64,000 bases of DNA from Tillandsia leiboldiana (GCA_029204045.2 CM055073.1:23717740-23781739); one strand, 5' to 3'; positions 10,969 to 21,694 are shown, counted from the stretch's first letter. The notes: a model not told the origin generated them from the sequence alone. Program-made: numbers and translations.

Positions 10969-12429
10969 GTTAGACTTTTTTTTGGATCAAGAAAGCCAAA
11001 ACAGTAACAATGCATTAAATGCACCAGTCCACACACATATGTGTGCACATGTTATATAAGATTACATTAGAGTACATATTATTTTTTATACAACATCAGG
11101 ATCCCGTCGCCCATATACATGTATGTATGTGCATGTTATATACTATTTTTTATACAACATCAAAACCCAGTTGTACCCGCCAAACCAGGGGAGAGCTCTT
11201 CCGGGTTGCCAATTCAAAAGTTCTTATAATACTCTTTAAATTTTCTTTAAATTTTTAAAAAATGCGGTCTATATTTTTTACCTATAATTTTTATTCTCGT
11301 GCATACATCGCACGAATTATTTGAATTTAAATTCAAAATATGAATTTAAATATAAAATCAAATTCAAAATCTAAATTTAATTTTTAAACTTGAATTCAAA
11401 ATTCAAAATTAAAATTACAATACGATTTCAAATCAAAATTTTAAATGTGAAATTCAAACTCAAATCCACATTTTTATTCACGTTTTTGAATTTAAATTTC
11501 AAAATGAAGGTTTGAAATTAAATTTAAAATCAATTCAAAATCTAGATTTGAAAGTAAAACTACATACAAAATCTCAATTTGAATTCAAATTTATATTTGA
11601 ATTTAAAGTTGAAATTCAAAATTAAATTTGAAGTTGAAATTTAAATTTAAATTTAAAATTTAAATTTGAGCAAATCTGAGATTAAATTTTAAATTAAAAT
11701 TTGAATTAAAAAATCTAACTATAAATTTTAAAATTATTTTGAACAAAATTAATATTTTAAAACTTAACTATTAAATTAGTCTTGAACAAGGATAAGAAAA
11801 GAAAACAATGCATAGTATGAGACAAGGAGGGGGAATTTATAATATTTATAATATAACTCATTACAAGAATGTGTGATATTTTAATATTTTTAAGAGCCTT
11901 TCAAATATTTTTTAAGATTTTGGAGCATAGTTATGAAATTGTCCCTCGATGAAATAAAAACAATATTAGTCATAGAGAATATATATCTTACACCCTATCC
12001 ATTCAAAGATGAAAAAATATCTCCCTATCCATCCCAAGTAAAAGAGGAGGTAATTTTTTCTAAAAACAAACCACAAAAAATTCTATTGCACATCATTCAC
12101 CCATCCATAAAGAAATAGGATGAATTCCACTAATCACATCATACACCACTTTCGGATGTATAAGATGTACATTATATATACACCCCTTCTAGAATATAAG
12201 AGTTACATTATAGTAACAAAATTCTCCAAACTCATTATAAAATTTGAAAATAGTCCAGCATGCCGCAGACACACCAAAATGATACTTATAAAGATGATAA
12301 CAGAATGTTAAACACAATAATACACCTAAATAAAATAAAAGTTCCCTCGTTGAAGAAAAGATTACTATTACATGCTCTCTCATGGTGAAAAAAATAAAAT
12401 AAAATTAGACCTAATAGTAAAAGCAGCTC
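10969..12429. other. Gene-free AT-rich stretch
   Basis: Between 11030 and 11165 there are two related copies of gtgcatgttatata followed by ttttttatacaacatca. From about 11230 to 11760 the DNA is a low-complexity mosaic of aaattcaaa, tttgaattt and similar. The remainder, up to the RPL32 stop codon, is likely 3'UTR and flanking DNA of that gene. No coding signal was seen on either strand. Confidence 0.5.
11230..11760. repeat. AT-rich quasi-palindromic low-complexity tract
   Basis: The tract alternates AAATTT, GAATTC-like and TTCAAA/TTTGAA motifs, so both strands read alike. Many short inverted repeats are possible. It resembles AT-rich spacer or decayed transposon DNA; origin unknown. Confidence 0.6.
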
Positions 12430-15400
12430 TCACTCATCTTCCTGGCTTCTCAACCTAGCCAGCTTGTTGGTAACGACAATGTCGAGCTGCGCCGCACGCT
12501 CAACAATGACCTTCCGCTTCCTTGTGGAGACATTATGCGCAATCTCAGCGCAGTAGGTCCTAGTCAACAGAGAATTAAAGGACTTTCACTTCCTAGGAAG
12601 ACATATATAAGAAAAGACGCACAAAAAAAGGTCAGGTATATATTACGTCCCTGAAGATTGATCCCATTTAAAAATGTCGTCTTTACAGCCTGAATTCAAA
12701 CAGGGTAAAGACATTTAGGGCTTGCTTGAAGTATAATGCATTTTAAAACAGCAACCTGCACTTAAAAGGTTTTGGTTTTACTACCTAGCCTAATAGTTAC
12801 ATTGATTTTATTATCTCCTTAAAACTCTTACCAGTATAGTAGAACTTTTTTACAAAATATTCTATAATCTAACAAAATATCCTGTTGCTCGATAGAGTTT
12901 TTTATAACTTTCCTGCCAGGGAAAAAAAAAACTTTTCTGAGCAAAAAATGGTAGAGCTTGAGCTAATTTTATAAAAATAAAATAATTTGAATCAAAATTT
13001 TGCCCAATTTGCATAAAAAATTCATAGGTTTTGCATTTTGGCAAAAGCGGGCCACTTTTTTCATTTTTTCAAATTCGGTCCGAATTTTTAAAACATTAAC
13101 CAAAATACTCTTATTTCTTTTTCTCTCTTTTTTTTTTGGTTCTATTTTTTCCGCTGAAAATTCATCTTCCTCCTCTTTTCCTTTTTCGAGCTCGCCGCTT
13201 CGCTCCCACGCCCCACACAATGTTCAAGCTGCCGCCATCCCCGCCGCCATCATGGACCCCGTCGGAGCGCCGCCCCTCAACGCTACACTCGTTTCGGCCA
13301 CGCCAACGCCCGCGCGTATCTAATGGGCACAACATCGCGGGCACAGGCACGGCGGGAGCTGGTGTGACTTCGAGGGACGGCACTTTGGCAGGGTCCATGG
13401 CAGCGCCGAGGGTGAGAGAGAGACCGCGATAGCAAAAAAAAATACAAAGAGAAAAAAAAAATTAAGAATAAAAAAATTTAAGTACTATTTCTAATCCAAT
13501 AAAAAAAATTAACTACTATTTCTAATCCGACTGGGCGATTCTCTATACCTTACATTTTGCATATTCCAAAAGTATTTTTAAATTTGTTCTTTGTTAGTCA
13601 GTCCACAAAACCTCCTGAACCTAGCGTTCTTGTGCCAAATATCTTATTAACTCCCATACTTCCAAATCTCCTCAAAGTATGAGGCTGGCACTTCTATATT
13701 CAAAAAGGACAAGCATCAAATATAATGTCACTATTGTCATTATTGGGTTCATACAATCACTGAATGTCATAAAAAAAAAGTTACCTGAATCGTTTCGACA
13801 TCAAGGACCTCAAGTTACTGCTACTTCAATCAGCTCAAATCAAGACGTATCGGACAATATTATGTCATCAACAAGAAACATGAGTTCTGCCGCTCCTTCC
13901 GACTCATCTGCTCATCTATTATATCAAGTCTATCTCAACTAATGTAAATATATTCCAAAGCAGTGATTTAGCCCAACAAACTAATGGCAATGTCTCGTCT
14001 ACTACTCATAACTTTTCTTCCACTTACAGACACTCAGGTATGTCTAAGCACTCATATATATTAGATTTTGGAGCTTCCTTTCATATGACTCCAAACAAAT
14101 CTTATTTCATATCTATTACACCTTTAAACTCAACTCTCAATATCTTGACTGTGGATGACTTATCTTTACGTGATGTGGGTCAAGAAAATTTAACTGCTAT
14201 TTTTAATCCGAACGGGCGATTCTCTATACCTTACATTTTGCATATTCCAAAACTATTTTTAAATTTGTTCTTCGTTAGTCAGTTAACTGGTAATAATTGT
14301 TTTGTCTCTTTTGATTCTACTTCTTGTTCTGTATAGGATTGTCACACCAGAAGACTGATTGATCAGGGCCGTAGGCATGATGGACTTGATTATATGGATT
14401 CTCTCCATCTACTATTATTTTCTACATCTTTTATTGTTACCACTTCTTCCTCGGTAACGGATCTTTGGCATCGTCGCTTATGTCACATTACTAATGTAGT
14501 GAACCAGACTCGTGCAAATTAGCAAAGCCTTGTGGAAAGTGGTTTGGAGGAACCATCTCCATAGTTTGGGCTAAGTTCCTAGCTCATACGAGTGTTTTCG
14601 GCACGAAAATTAGTTTTGGTAAAAATTGCACTCTTTGGGCGAAAGTTATACTATTTCTCCTTCTCCTTACCTTTCGCTTCCTCATGCATTTTCTGCGCTC
14701 ATCCGGGGCCGGCGACGCACGATGGTGGAGGAGAGTGCGGCGACGTCGGAGAAAAGGGCAGTGCTAGCGGAGGCAACCCGCCTTACCTCCTCCCCACGGG
14801 AGCGCGCGGCCACGGGCGAGGCCCCCCGCCTCACCTCCATCGCTCCCGCGCGCATCGGTGGGGGCGAAGACGAGGCGGAAGGTGCGCGAGGGAAGAGCAA
14901 AAGTAGGCCACCAAAGAGGAAAGATAAAAAAAAATAAAGTTGCACTATTAAAATAAAGTTACACTATTTCAGAAGAATTTTATACTATTTTAGATGGAAG
15001 TTACACTATTTGATACAAAAATTGCTCTTTAAAGTGAGAGTTACACTCTTTAGGCAAAAATTACACTCTTTGGGCAAAAGTTACACTATTTCTCCTCCTC
15101 CTTCTCCTCTGCTTTCTCGTGCTTCTTCTGCGCCCATCCGGAGCCAGCGACCCTCACGATGGAGGTGGAGAAGAGCGCGACACCAACTCCGGGTGGGTAC
15201 AGAAAAAGTACGAGGAAGCGAAGCGGGAAAAAAAAAAATAGTACAACTTTCATCCAAAGTGTGCAACTTTTACCTAAAAAGTGTAACTCTTATTTCAAAG
15301 AGTGCAAATTTTGACTCAAAAAATATAACTTTCGTCTAAAATAGTACAAAATTCTTCTAAAATAGTGTAACTTTATTTTAATAATAATGCAACTTTATCT

Positions 15401-18400
15401 TTTTCTTCCTTCTTCTCTAGTTTTTAGCCTTCCATATAAGAAAAAATATATTTCTTTTATTTTTTTTATTCTTCTTATTTTTTTCTACCCTCCGCGTTTT
15501 TTTCACTATCGCGGTCTCTCTCTCGCCCTATACCACAACCACCACACTCGCCGGAAGCGCTCCTTGGAGAAGCGCAAGCGCGTCTTCGTCCTCACCCTCA
15601 GGTAACAGCGAGCACTGCCTCGACCACGGCCTCATCACCTCCGTTCACTTCGCTCTCACCCGTGCTCACGATAGCATCATTCTCCTCCGGCACCGGCATC
15701 GGTGCTTACGCCAGCAAAAAAAAATGAAGTGGAGGAAGAGAGGTGGCGCTGCCCTCGTTACTGTCGCGGAGGGTCGCGGAGGTGGAGGGTAGAAGAGAGA
15801 AAAAAGAACAATAGAAAAATAAAAGATAGAAAAGAAAGTAAGAATATTTTGGTCAGTTTTCTAAAAATTCAGACCGAATCTGCAAAATCCAAAATAGTGA
15901 CCTACTTTTGCAAAATCTCAAAATCGATGGATTTTTTATGCAAATTGGCCAAAAAAATTTTAAGTTCAGTCGCTAATTTTACAAATATCCTGTGGTACAA
16001 GTCTTTTATACTTTTAATTTTTATCATTTCAATTCAGAAGTTTTTTCAGCATAACAACTTAATCCTCTCAACACATACATCACCATAGTTTGCAACTAGA
16101 ATCTTCCCCTAAAACTGCCATATCAACTGACTAATTTGACTATAAAGATAACGACAACATAGCACACATCTTCACACAGTATACTAACAATTGTTATGAG
16201 GGACAAAATTTAGTGACTAACAAACTATTATAATCCAAATTATGAGCACATAACAGAGATAAGAGTCGAATTCAAGGATAAACTAGTATTTGCGCAATAT
16301 AAAAAGAATCTAGGATGACTAGTACAAACCTGTTGTGCATCATCAGTAGTTCCAGCTCAGAGACATTGTGCACCACAAACTTCCTAAAGCGGTTTGGTAA
16401 GTAGTGTCGGGTCTTCTTGTCGGACCCGTATCCAATATTTGGCATCAAGGTACATCCCTTGAACTTCCTCCTGACACGAGAATCAATACCCTTGGGTCTA
16501 CGCCAGTTCGGCTGTTGCAAAACAGTCAAGGCATTAAAACCACACAAAAAATGATTTAAAAGACTTAGATGTTATTTTTGAAATAAAAAAAAAAAATCAA
16601 CATACACAATCCTGGTGAATAGTCCATGTACTATTTCAATATTGCAATTGAGTCCCCGGCCAATGTTTGTTTCAACGACACTGGATGGGGTTCAACCATA
16701 AATGCCAACTTCTGTTGTTTGGTTTGGCTGTAAATTAATTCATCTATAACTCCACTTTCCTAAACGCCGAAATTGACTTCTTCTTGGGTGGTGGTGAAGT
16801 CAATTGAGAAAAGGATATAGAAGAAAATTTTAAAAAAAAATTAACTATTGCAACTTTTTTTTCACCCTCTTAGATGCTAATGTGGAAACTTGTAGTAAAG
16901 GTAAACACAAAAAGTGAGATAACTATAGTTCTAAAGCCATTGACTTCCTATCAAACAAACAACGGTTGAAAAATATTTTTCCCTAAACTTTAGCACAACT
17001 GAAAGTCATTCGACCTAAAAATCGGTTATATGCAAACAAACAAGCATTAAGTTCCTAAACTCCCACCAATTTTGCAAGTCCAACCGCGACCATTTAAAAA
17101 ATCCAAGTTTTTCTCCTAAAATGACCATTTTACTCCTGAATATCTAAGATAGTTAGAAGGTATACATAAAAGAAAAGGATATATATTGTAAAGATTATGT
17201 TCATCACCGGTGATAGAATAGAAAATATGAAAAAGTTCAAACCGGAAGCGTTTAAGTGAAAAAATCAAGAAGTCATAAAAATAACTTTGAGATAATACAG
17301 GGACTATCCATCCATTTTAAGTAAAAAATAGAAGAAATACAGGAAAAGTAAATTTGAGAATCATCCAAATGCATCTTGATAAGAGAAGAATCGAGAAAGG
17401 TAACCATTACACGAGAATTCATCCCCCTAATAATACAGAAATATAAATTCCAACAGGTAGATGCTTTAGGTGTGAATGGGATGTTGGAAATCAATAAGGA
17501 TTGAGATGTGTAATGGTCCTGACCTCACGGCACCCCGTGGATCCTCCTACGGTATGGCTAGGGTAATAGTTAGGGTAATAGTGGGAATTCGGAATCTTAT
17601 CTTAGCAACCGAGGGAGGGTCTTTCCGGGAAGATGGCCTCGAGGAATGACAACCAAGTGCGCCTGATCCTTGGATGACCTCGCTGATGCTGAGCTGAGAG
17701 GTGGTTCAAGGAGATGATGGGAATTGGTAGCTCCAATTCCAAATTCGGGGAAATCGCTTGAAAGGGGAGAGGAGGAAGAGTGGAGAAGAAGAGTGGGGAA
17801 GAAGAGAGAAGAAGATGAGGGAAGAGAAAAGAAAGGGAATGGGAATGTTATTATAATTCTTTCATGCTTATTTACAGGTATGAGTTATCTATTTATACTT
17901 CTACTGATTGGGGGACCCGTTTGCAATTCTTTACAAGGACGGGGTGGGCTTCATTGTATGGTGGGCTTGTCGGTCTAGCTGCTATGGGCCATTTGTGCCT
18001 TCCGAAGGCTCACTTGGCTATATGCTATAGTTGCCATGGCCCTTCCAGGATTCACCCGCTTGTGATTCAAGTGGATCTCCCGCTCGAGCCCGGCTTCCGA
18101 CCGCCCGATCCGCAATGCTAACCACTTCTGCCGCCTCATCCAGATGCTTCCCAGATCCCCTCCACTTCTCATCCCTGTCGCAATTCGCTACTCCTGTTGC
18201 TCTACCCTATCTCCTAGAGATCCCACCATTACAAGATGTTGGAAATCAATATTCACACATGAAGAATAAATAAGAAATTATGAGGAAAAACTTGCAATCA
18301 GTGCCAAAATTGCCGCCAAAAGCTAGTTATGTGGAGCCAAATTTTATTTTTGATTATACATGAAGCCAATTCTGAGTTGTGCTCTTAAGATCCCATATTG

Positions 18401-19163
18401 TTAGGGACAAACCTAATTATCATAAACGATGCAAATTATCTGATTTTAATATGATATAAAGTGCAAGAAAACAAAATTTCATATCTCAAATGTGGAGAAC
18501 CAACACATGGGTTCTATATACGACATGCAAATTCAACTTGCGATTTCTTGAGAGATCATTCAATGAATTTAACCATAACTAGACCTCAAAGAATGTTTTA
18601 AAGCAATAAAAGGCTCATTCTAGTCACAAAACAGGAAGAGACAACTTGTAGGGTCACAGAATGAGTTATGTTTCTGAAAAGATTGTTGAGAATATTAGCA
18701 ACTCTATGTTCCAGGGAAATTTACATAGCATCAAATAAAATGGGAACTACATAAAGTGTCGTCAACACCTCCTAATGACTCCAAAAATAAAGGTTCAGTT
18801 TTGCACCAACTAAACCAAGTTTTAAAACATAAGCAAACCGAAGACATATATAATAATTTTTAGATACCACTTTTGACAATATGTAAAAGAATAAAAGAAT
18901 TTGTTGTTTCTTCCCCACTAAAGAAAGAAGCAAAGAAACAACATTCCCAGCAGAAATAAACTAATGGCAACTTTTCTAACTGTTCAAAAACAACTAAACC
19001 CTGGAAAGATATATTGAATACCACAGTTACATCAAACTATCAAAGAATTGCAAAGTGAACAAAGAGATTATACCTTTACACAGATCTTCTGATCACTCTG
19101 TGGCCTCTTGAACTTCTTAACGCGCTTCTTCACGATCTTCTTCGCGAGCAACGGCACCGCCAT
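12430..19163 (-). CDS. RPL32: 60S ribosomal protein L32 (eL32)
   Basis: Three coding exons on the minus strand: 19074-19163 (start ATG, 30 codons, begins MAVPLLAKKIVKKRVKKFKR), 16330-16511 (starts PNWRRPKGIDSRVRRKFKG, holds GYGSDKKTRHYLPN and SELELLMMHN) and 12430-12559 (TYCAEIAHNVSTRKRK to LARLRSQEDE and stop TGA). All junctions are GT-AG: intron 1 phase 0, intron 2 phase 2. Joined length is 133 aa, the usual length of plant eL32, with no stop or frameshift. The protein is a core component of the large cytosolic ribosomal subunit. The exon split at VK/PNW is as in other plants, but the introns are greatly enlarged (2562 and 3770 bp) by transposons. The residues after HYLP read NRF where a conserved NGF is expected. 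An expressed gene or a diverging paralogue are both possible. Confidence 0.95.
13516..14500 (+). pseudogene. Ty1/copia gag-protease-preintegrase fragment
   Basis: A CX2CX4HX4C zinc-knuckle pattern is encoded at 13726-13767, although the usual glycine is tryptophan. The protease signature follows at about 14055-14090 as YILDFGASFHMT, with the serine after the catalytic aspartate changed to phenylalanine. Then comes the GAG-pre-integrase region ending in LWHRRLCH (about 14460-14490). Stop codons and frame changes separate these parts. A 90-bp piece corresponding to 14194-14283 occurs a second time at 13505-13594, so the fragment was internally duplicated. It lies inside the Mutator-like element in the RPL32 intron. 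It is inactive. Confidence 0.75.
14625..15394. repeat. Foldback repeat built from ttacactattt motifs
   Basis: The segment 14934-15094 pairs with 15231-15394 as an imperfect inverted repeat of about 160 bp, separated by a GC-rich loop. The blocks aaataaagttacactattt, gaagaattttatactatttt and agagttacactcttt recur in order. The sequence at 14625-14760 is a direct repeat of 15060-15185 (gcccatccgg, gatggaggaga). It looks like a foldback or MITE-type element with a duplicated arm; transcription would give a long hairpin. Confidence 0.7.
15552..15774 (+). pseudogene. Captured enoyl-CoA delta-isomerase-like fragment
   Basis: Within the right arm of the Mutator-like element the plus strand encodes RSLEKRKRVFVLTL, then after a 1-2 base shift GNSEHCLDHGLITSV, and at 15742-15774 GAALVTVAEG. 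Plant peroxisomal enoyl-CoA delta-isomerases begin with a very similar order (SLEKR..VF.LTLTG..EHRL.P.L..S...AL, then GSALVT.GEG). In those enzymes this is the N-terminal end of the crotonase fold, acting in beta-oxidation of unsaturated fatty acids. The fragment is short, frame-shifted and without catalytic residues. The assignment comes from recalled family wording, so it is tentative. Confidence 0.5.
16512..17508. other. RPL32 intron 1, 3' part, no gene
   Basis: AT-rich intron sequence with no recognisable coding block or repeat. A 25-bp unit beginning gatgttggaaatcaata at 17480 was tandemly repeated across the site where the solo LTR later inserted. Confidence 0.6.
17509..18233. mobile_element. 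725-bp solo LTR in RPL32 intron 1
   Basis: The ends are TGTAATGGTCC and CCACCATTACA, perfect inverted ends with TG...CA. Flanking 5-bp duplications are agatg at 17504-17508 and 18234-18238. An internal TATTTATA (17888-17896) may be its TATA box. No internal domain is present, so it is a recombined LTR. Superfamily cannot be told from an LTR alone. The short open frame starting at 17724 is LTR sequence, not a gene. Confidence 0.9.
18234..19073. other. RPL32 intron 1, 5' part, no gene
   Basis: AT-rich intronic DNA; nothing recognisable apart from the donor site GTATAATC at its minus-strand start. Confidence 0.6.
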
Positions 19164-19550
19164 TTCTTCTGGCATTTCATCAAGATCCAAACAACAATTA
19201 ACAACGATAATCTCAAATCCATGTAAAAATCATATCATGTAGCAAGGGCCAAAACCCTAATTACTGAACGGATCAAAAGAAAAGGCAAAAGCTCGATTTT
19301 TTTCCATCTAATTAGGAAATTACCCCGATGTAGCTACCTCGATCTACATAGAGCGTGGAGAATCGCAACAAAAAAAAAATAGACTACAGATTAAAGCCCA
19401 AACCCTAGAAAAAGGGAAAGGGAAAGAGGGAATCGAGAGAGAATGGCGTTACCTTTTCCGCGCCGCGCTCGCAAAACCCTAACGTGATTTAACCTAACCA
19501 CGCCGAAATATAAACGAGATGCGAAGTGGAAGTTGAAGGAGGGGTCGGTT
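19164..19550 (-). promoter_or_regulatory. RPL32 promoter and 5'UTR with probable intron
   Basis: A TATA-like TTTATATTT lies at about 19507-19515 on the minus strand. A telo-box (AAACCCTAA on the plus strand) lies at 19474-19482, with further copies at 19400-19408 and 19250-19258; telo-boxes are characteristic of plant ribosomal-protein promoters and first introns. A 5'UTR intron is likely: donor AAAG/GTAACG at 19452 and acceptor GCCAG/AAGAA at 19169, leaving five untranslated bases before the ATG. Transcript evidence would be needed to fix the start. Confidence 0.6.
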
Positions 19551-20107
19551 AGGGTTGTACAGAATTTATAGTGTATATTGGAGACTTTCCCAAAGGAAAG
19601 TGATACCTATACACACCCTGACATGTACACCTTAAAAATTAATAATCTGACTTAATTTAATTTTTTTATTTAAAAAAATATATGATATTATCACACTTTT
19701 TATATATATATATTTTTTTCACCCTCTCTACTATGTGTTTTATCTATTTTTCAATTCCTTTCCATCTCACCCGCTCCCTTTTCGTCGCTCTCTCCCGCTC
19801 CCTCTCTATCGCATCTTCTTCGTCCAGAAGGACTCCCGAGGCTAAAACTTGAGATATACAACGAGAATCTACGACGCATTAGTGAGAGCGACGCCCCCGA
19901 TCAAACCACGACCCCCTCCGTCGACGATGAGCTCTGGGCATACTTCAATCGCCTCCCCAACCAGTAGAGTTTTCTCTCCTCGCCCCCCTCTTCAATCCCA
20001 TAATCTTCTTTTTTTCCTTTTTTTCTCTTTCTCCCTCTCTCACTCTCTCTCTTTCTTTTCATCCAAATCAATAGGAGTACTAGTAATTTTATAAATGCAG
20101 GAGTACT
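19551..20107. other. Flanking DNA with possible coding remnant
   Basis: AT-rich upstream DNA, then a C/T-rich stretch. A plus-strand segment at about 19843-19967 reads as LEIYNENLRRISES and DDELWAYFNRLPNQ followed by a stop, which looks like the end of a real protein, but I do not recognise it and no start or splice context was found. Confidence 0.35.
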
Positions 20108-20327
20108 GTACCGGTACACATTCCCCCCAATTCATTCTCTCTATTTTTTACGAATTCCTCAGGAGTCTACCGGTACAGCATATACTGGTACACCGGTATT
20201 CCTCAGAAGTGAACCGGTACACCATGTACCGCTACATTTCTGAGAAAAAAGAGAGATAATGAATTGGTACCGATACACTTCTGAGGAGAAAAAGAGATAA
20301 TGAATTGGGGGGAATGTGTACCGATAA
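20108..20327. mobile_element. MITE-like element with CCGGTACAC motifs
   Basis: The left end taccggtacacattcccccc followed by aattcattctct is matched in inverse at 20293-20327 (aatgaattggggggaatgtgtaccg). Between them ccggtacac-type motifs recur on both strands and the piece gagataatgaattgg is duplicated. No target duplication was confirmed. Confidence 0.6.
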
Positions 20328-20360
20328 GAGTAAGTATGTATTAAATTCTTTGAGCTCTAA

Positions 20361-20363
<3 letters not shown>

Positions 20364-20392
<29 letters not shown>
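20364..20392. repeat. (TC)n microsatellite
   Basis: An uninterrupted CT/TC run of about 14 units, followed by shorter runs near 20410. Confidence 0.95.
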
Positions 20393-20396
<4 letters not shown>

Positions 20397-20626
20397 TTGT
20401 ATTAATTTTCTCTCTCTCTCTTCCTTTGCTTGTATTAAATTTTTTGCCCTTGTAAGAATAAGTGTACAGTGTACAAGCACATTTTCCTTGTGGAGTAGTG
20501 CTACCTGTACAATCCTGTTTGGAGTGTATATCATACAGCCTGAACAGGGGTGACTGGGACAGAAATGTGCATGTTTGGGATAGCTTGTATTAATTTTTTT
20601 AGCTCTAATTAAATACCGAAGAAAGA

Positions 20627-20734
20627 ACATTCGAGACGATGGATGAGTAGCCAAAGACCAATTTACAGTGCCTACATAGTACATTCGAGACGGTGGATGA
20701 GCAGCCAATGACCAATTTACAGCGCCTACGTACA
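20627..20734 (+). repeat. 54-bp tandem repeat resembling the adjacent exon
   Basis: Two copies (20627-20680, 20681-20734) start acattcgagacg. The piece gagacggtggatgagcagcc resembles gagaagacgatggataagca near 20850-20869, at the start of the Dicer-like fragment, so the repeats are probably decayed copies of that exon start. Confidence 0.75.
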
Positions 20735-20832
20735 CTCGTAATTAGTTTCCATTCTAGTTAAAAACCAAAGAAAGAAGGTTTTCTTCTGTTGTACTGGGGT
20801 TTTGGGAACGCACATAGGTTATTAGGGGAATT

Positions 20833-21177
20833 ATGGACCCAATTATCACAGAGAAGACGATGGATAAGCAGCCAGTAACGACTCTTCACGAGCTATGCCA
20901 GAACTATAAAAAGAATGCCGTGTTCAAGCACTGGCGGAGGGATAGTACAAATGTTGTTAATGTTTTTGTGGACGAGGATCTCGTTGGGATTGGGTCCTCG
21001 GAGCAGAAGATGACTGCGAAGCTTAATACGGCTAGGGACGCCCTGCATAACTTGGCGAACTCTAAATCGGATTTGGTGACAAGGGCACAAGTTGGTAGTG
21101 AAGCAGGAGAGCATAAAAAAGCTAAGCAGAAGCTTAATGAATTATGTAGCAAGAAGCGCTGGCGAAACCCATATTAG
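20833..21177 (+). pseudogene. Dicer-like dsRNA-binding domain fragment
   Basis: One open frame of 114 codons from the ATG at 20833. Residues about 15-75 read as a double-stranded-RNA-binding motif: PVTTLHELCQNY, then VNVFVDEDLVGIGSSEQKMTAKL and ARDALHNL. These match the conserved helix, strands and G-x-G-x-S-K-K/Q-x-A-K segment. The end AKQKLNELCSKKRW resembles the second C-terminal dsRBD start of plant Dicer-like proteins (A..LNE.C.KK.W..P). Dicer-like enzymes are over 1300 aa, so this is only a C-terminal exon with no RNase III, helicase or PAZ domain, cut short after NPY. It could be an exon fragment moved by a transposon or a truncated small protein; expression is unknown. Confidence 0.6.
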
Positions 21178-21694
21178 AAAGTTGACGAACTCTTCCTTAT
21201 TAAATTTCTGCTATATTTCTAAGAAAAATTATTACGATAAAACATAATACAAAACATGCACACTTAACGGATGCACGCAATACACCAACTTGCGAATTTT
21301 CACTGAATCCATTCAACAAGTGACATAGTAAAACACAATACAATAACATGGAGGCTAGCATATCACATATATAGTGAAATATATTGACGAACAAATCGGG
21401 CTGGATGTCGCTAAAGAAATTTAACACAATATCTATTATCATTAAAACGAATCAATACAACTCAACATAACTCAAACCAAGGTTTGTGTATGTGATAGCT
21501 AAAAATGAGTTATTGTACAGTCTATAATACAAATAGGGAACACTTATAAAAGTCTAACTAATCAATAACGAAACCCACTCTGATGAAACCTGGGATACAA
21601 AGAATCAATACAATATTCATCAGATTTACAACGAATTAATACAATTCAACATATAACTAAAACCCAAATAATTATTGTATATCCTTATCTTTAG
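21178..21694. other. AT-rich DNA with Ulp1-element repeat unit
   Basis: No gene. The stretch 21484-21590 (gtatgtgatagct, gttattgtacagtctataat, gggaacacttataaaagtcta) is a copy of a repeat found again at 25680-26070, 26236-26377 and 54934-55115. It marks one dispersed host element around the Ulp1 fragment. Confidence 0.5.

Larger units (their letters stand above)
12960..15995. mobile_element. Mutator-like element with long inverted repeats in RPL32 intron 2
   Basis: The left arm (about 12960-13440) and right arm (about 15490-15995) are imperfect inverted repeats. Both contain caatttgcataaaaaat, ttttgcaaaag, and aattcggtccgaatttttaaaa-type blocks, and further in a ctatcgcggtctctctctc block next to GC-rich sequence. 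Arms of over 400 bp with GC-rich inner parts are typical of Mutator-like elements, including Pack-MULEs. No transposase is present, so it is non-autonomous. Between the arms lie a copia fragment and a foldback repeat. A 9-bp target duplication was not convincingly identified (tggtagagc versus tggtacaag is a weak candidate). Confidence 0.7.

Noticed and set aside
12905..12965. 9-bp target duplication of the Mutator-like element (tggtagagc/tggtacaag)
   Set aside because: Only six of nine bases agree and the arm ends are degraded; too weak to assert.
17724..18273. Possible small genes in RPL32 intron 1
   Set aside because: The interval is a solo LTR with clear termini and TSD.
20232..20735. 167-codon minus-strand frame with repeated segments
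   Set aside because: It crosses a MITE, a (TC)n tract and a 54-bp tandem repeat; the composition is repeat-driven.
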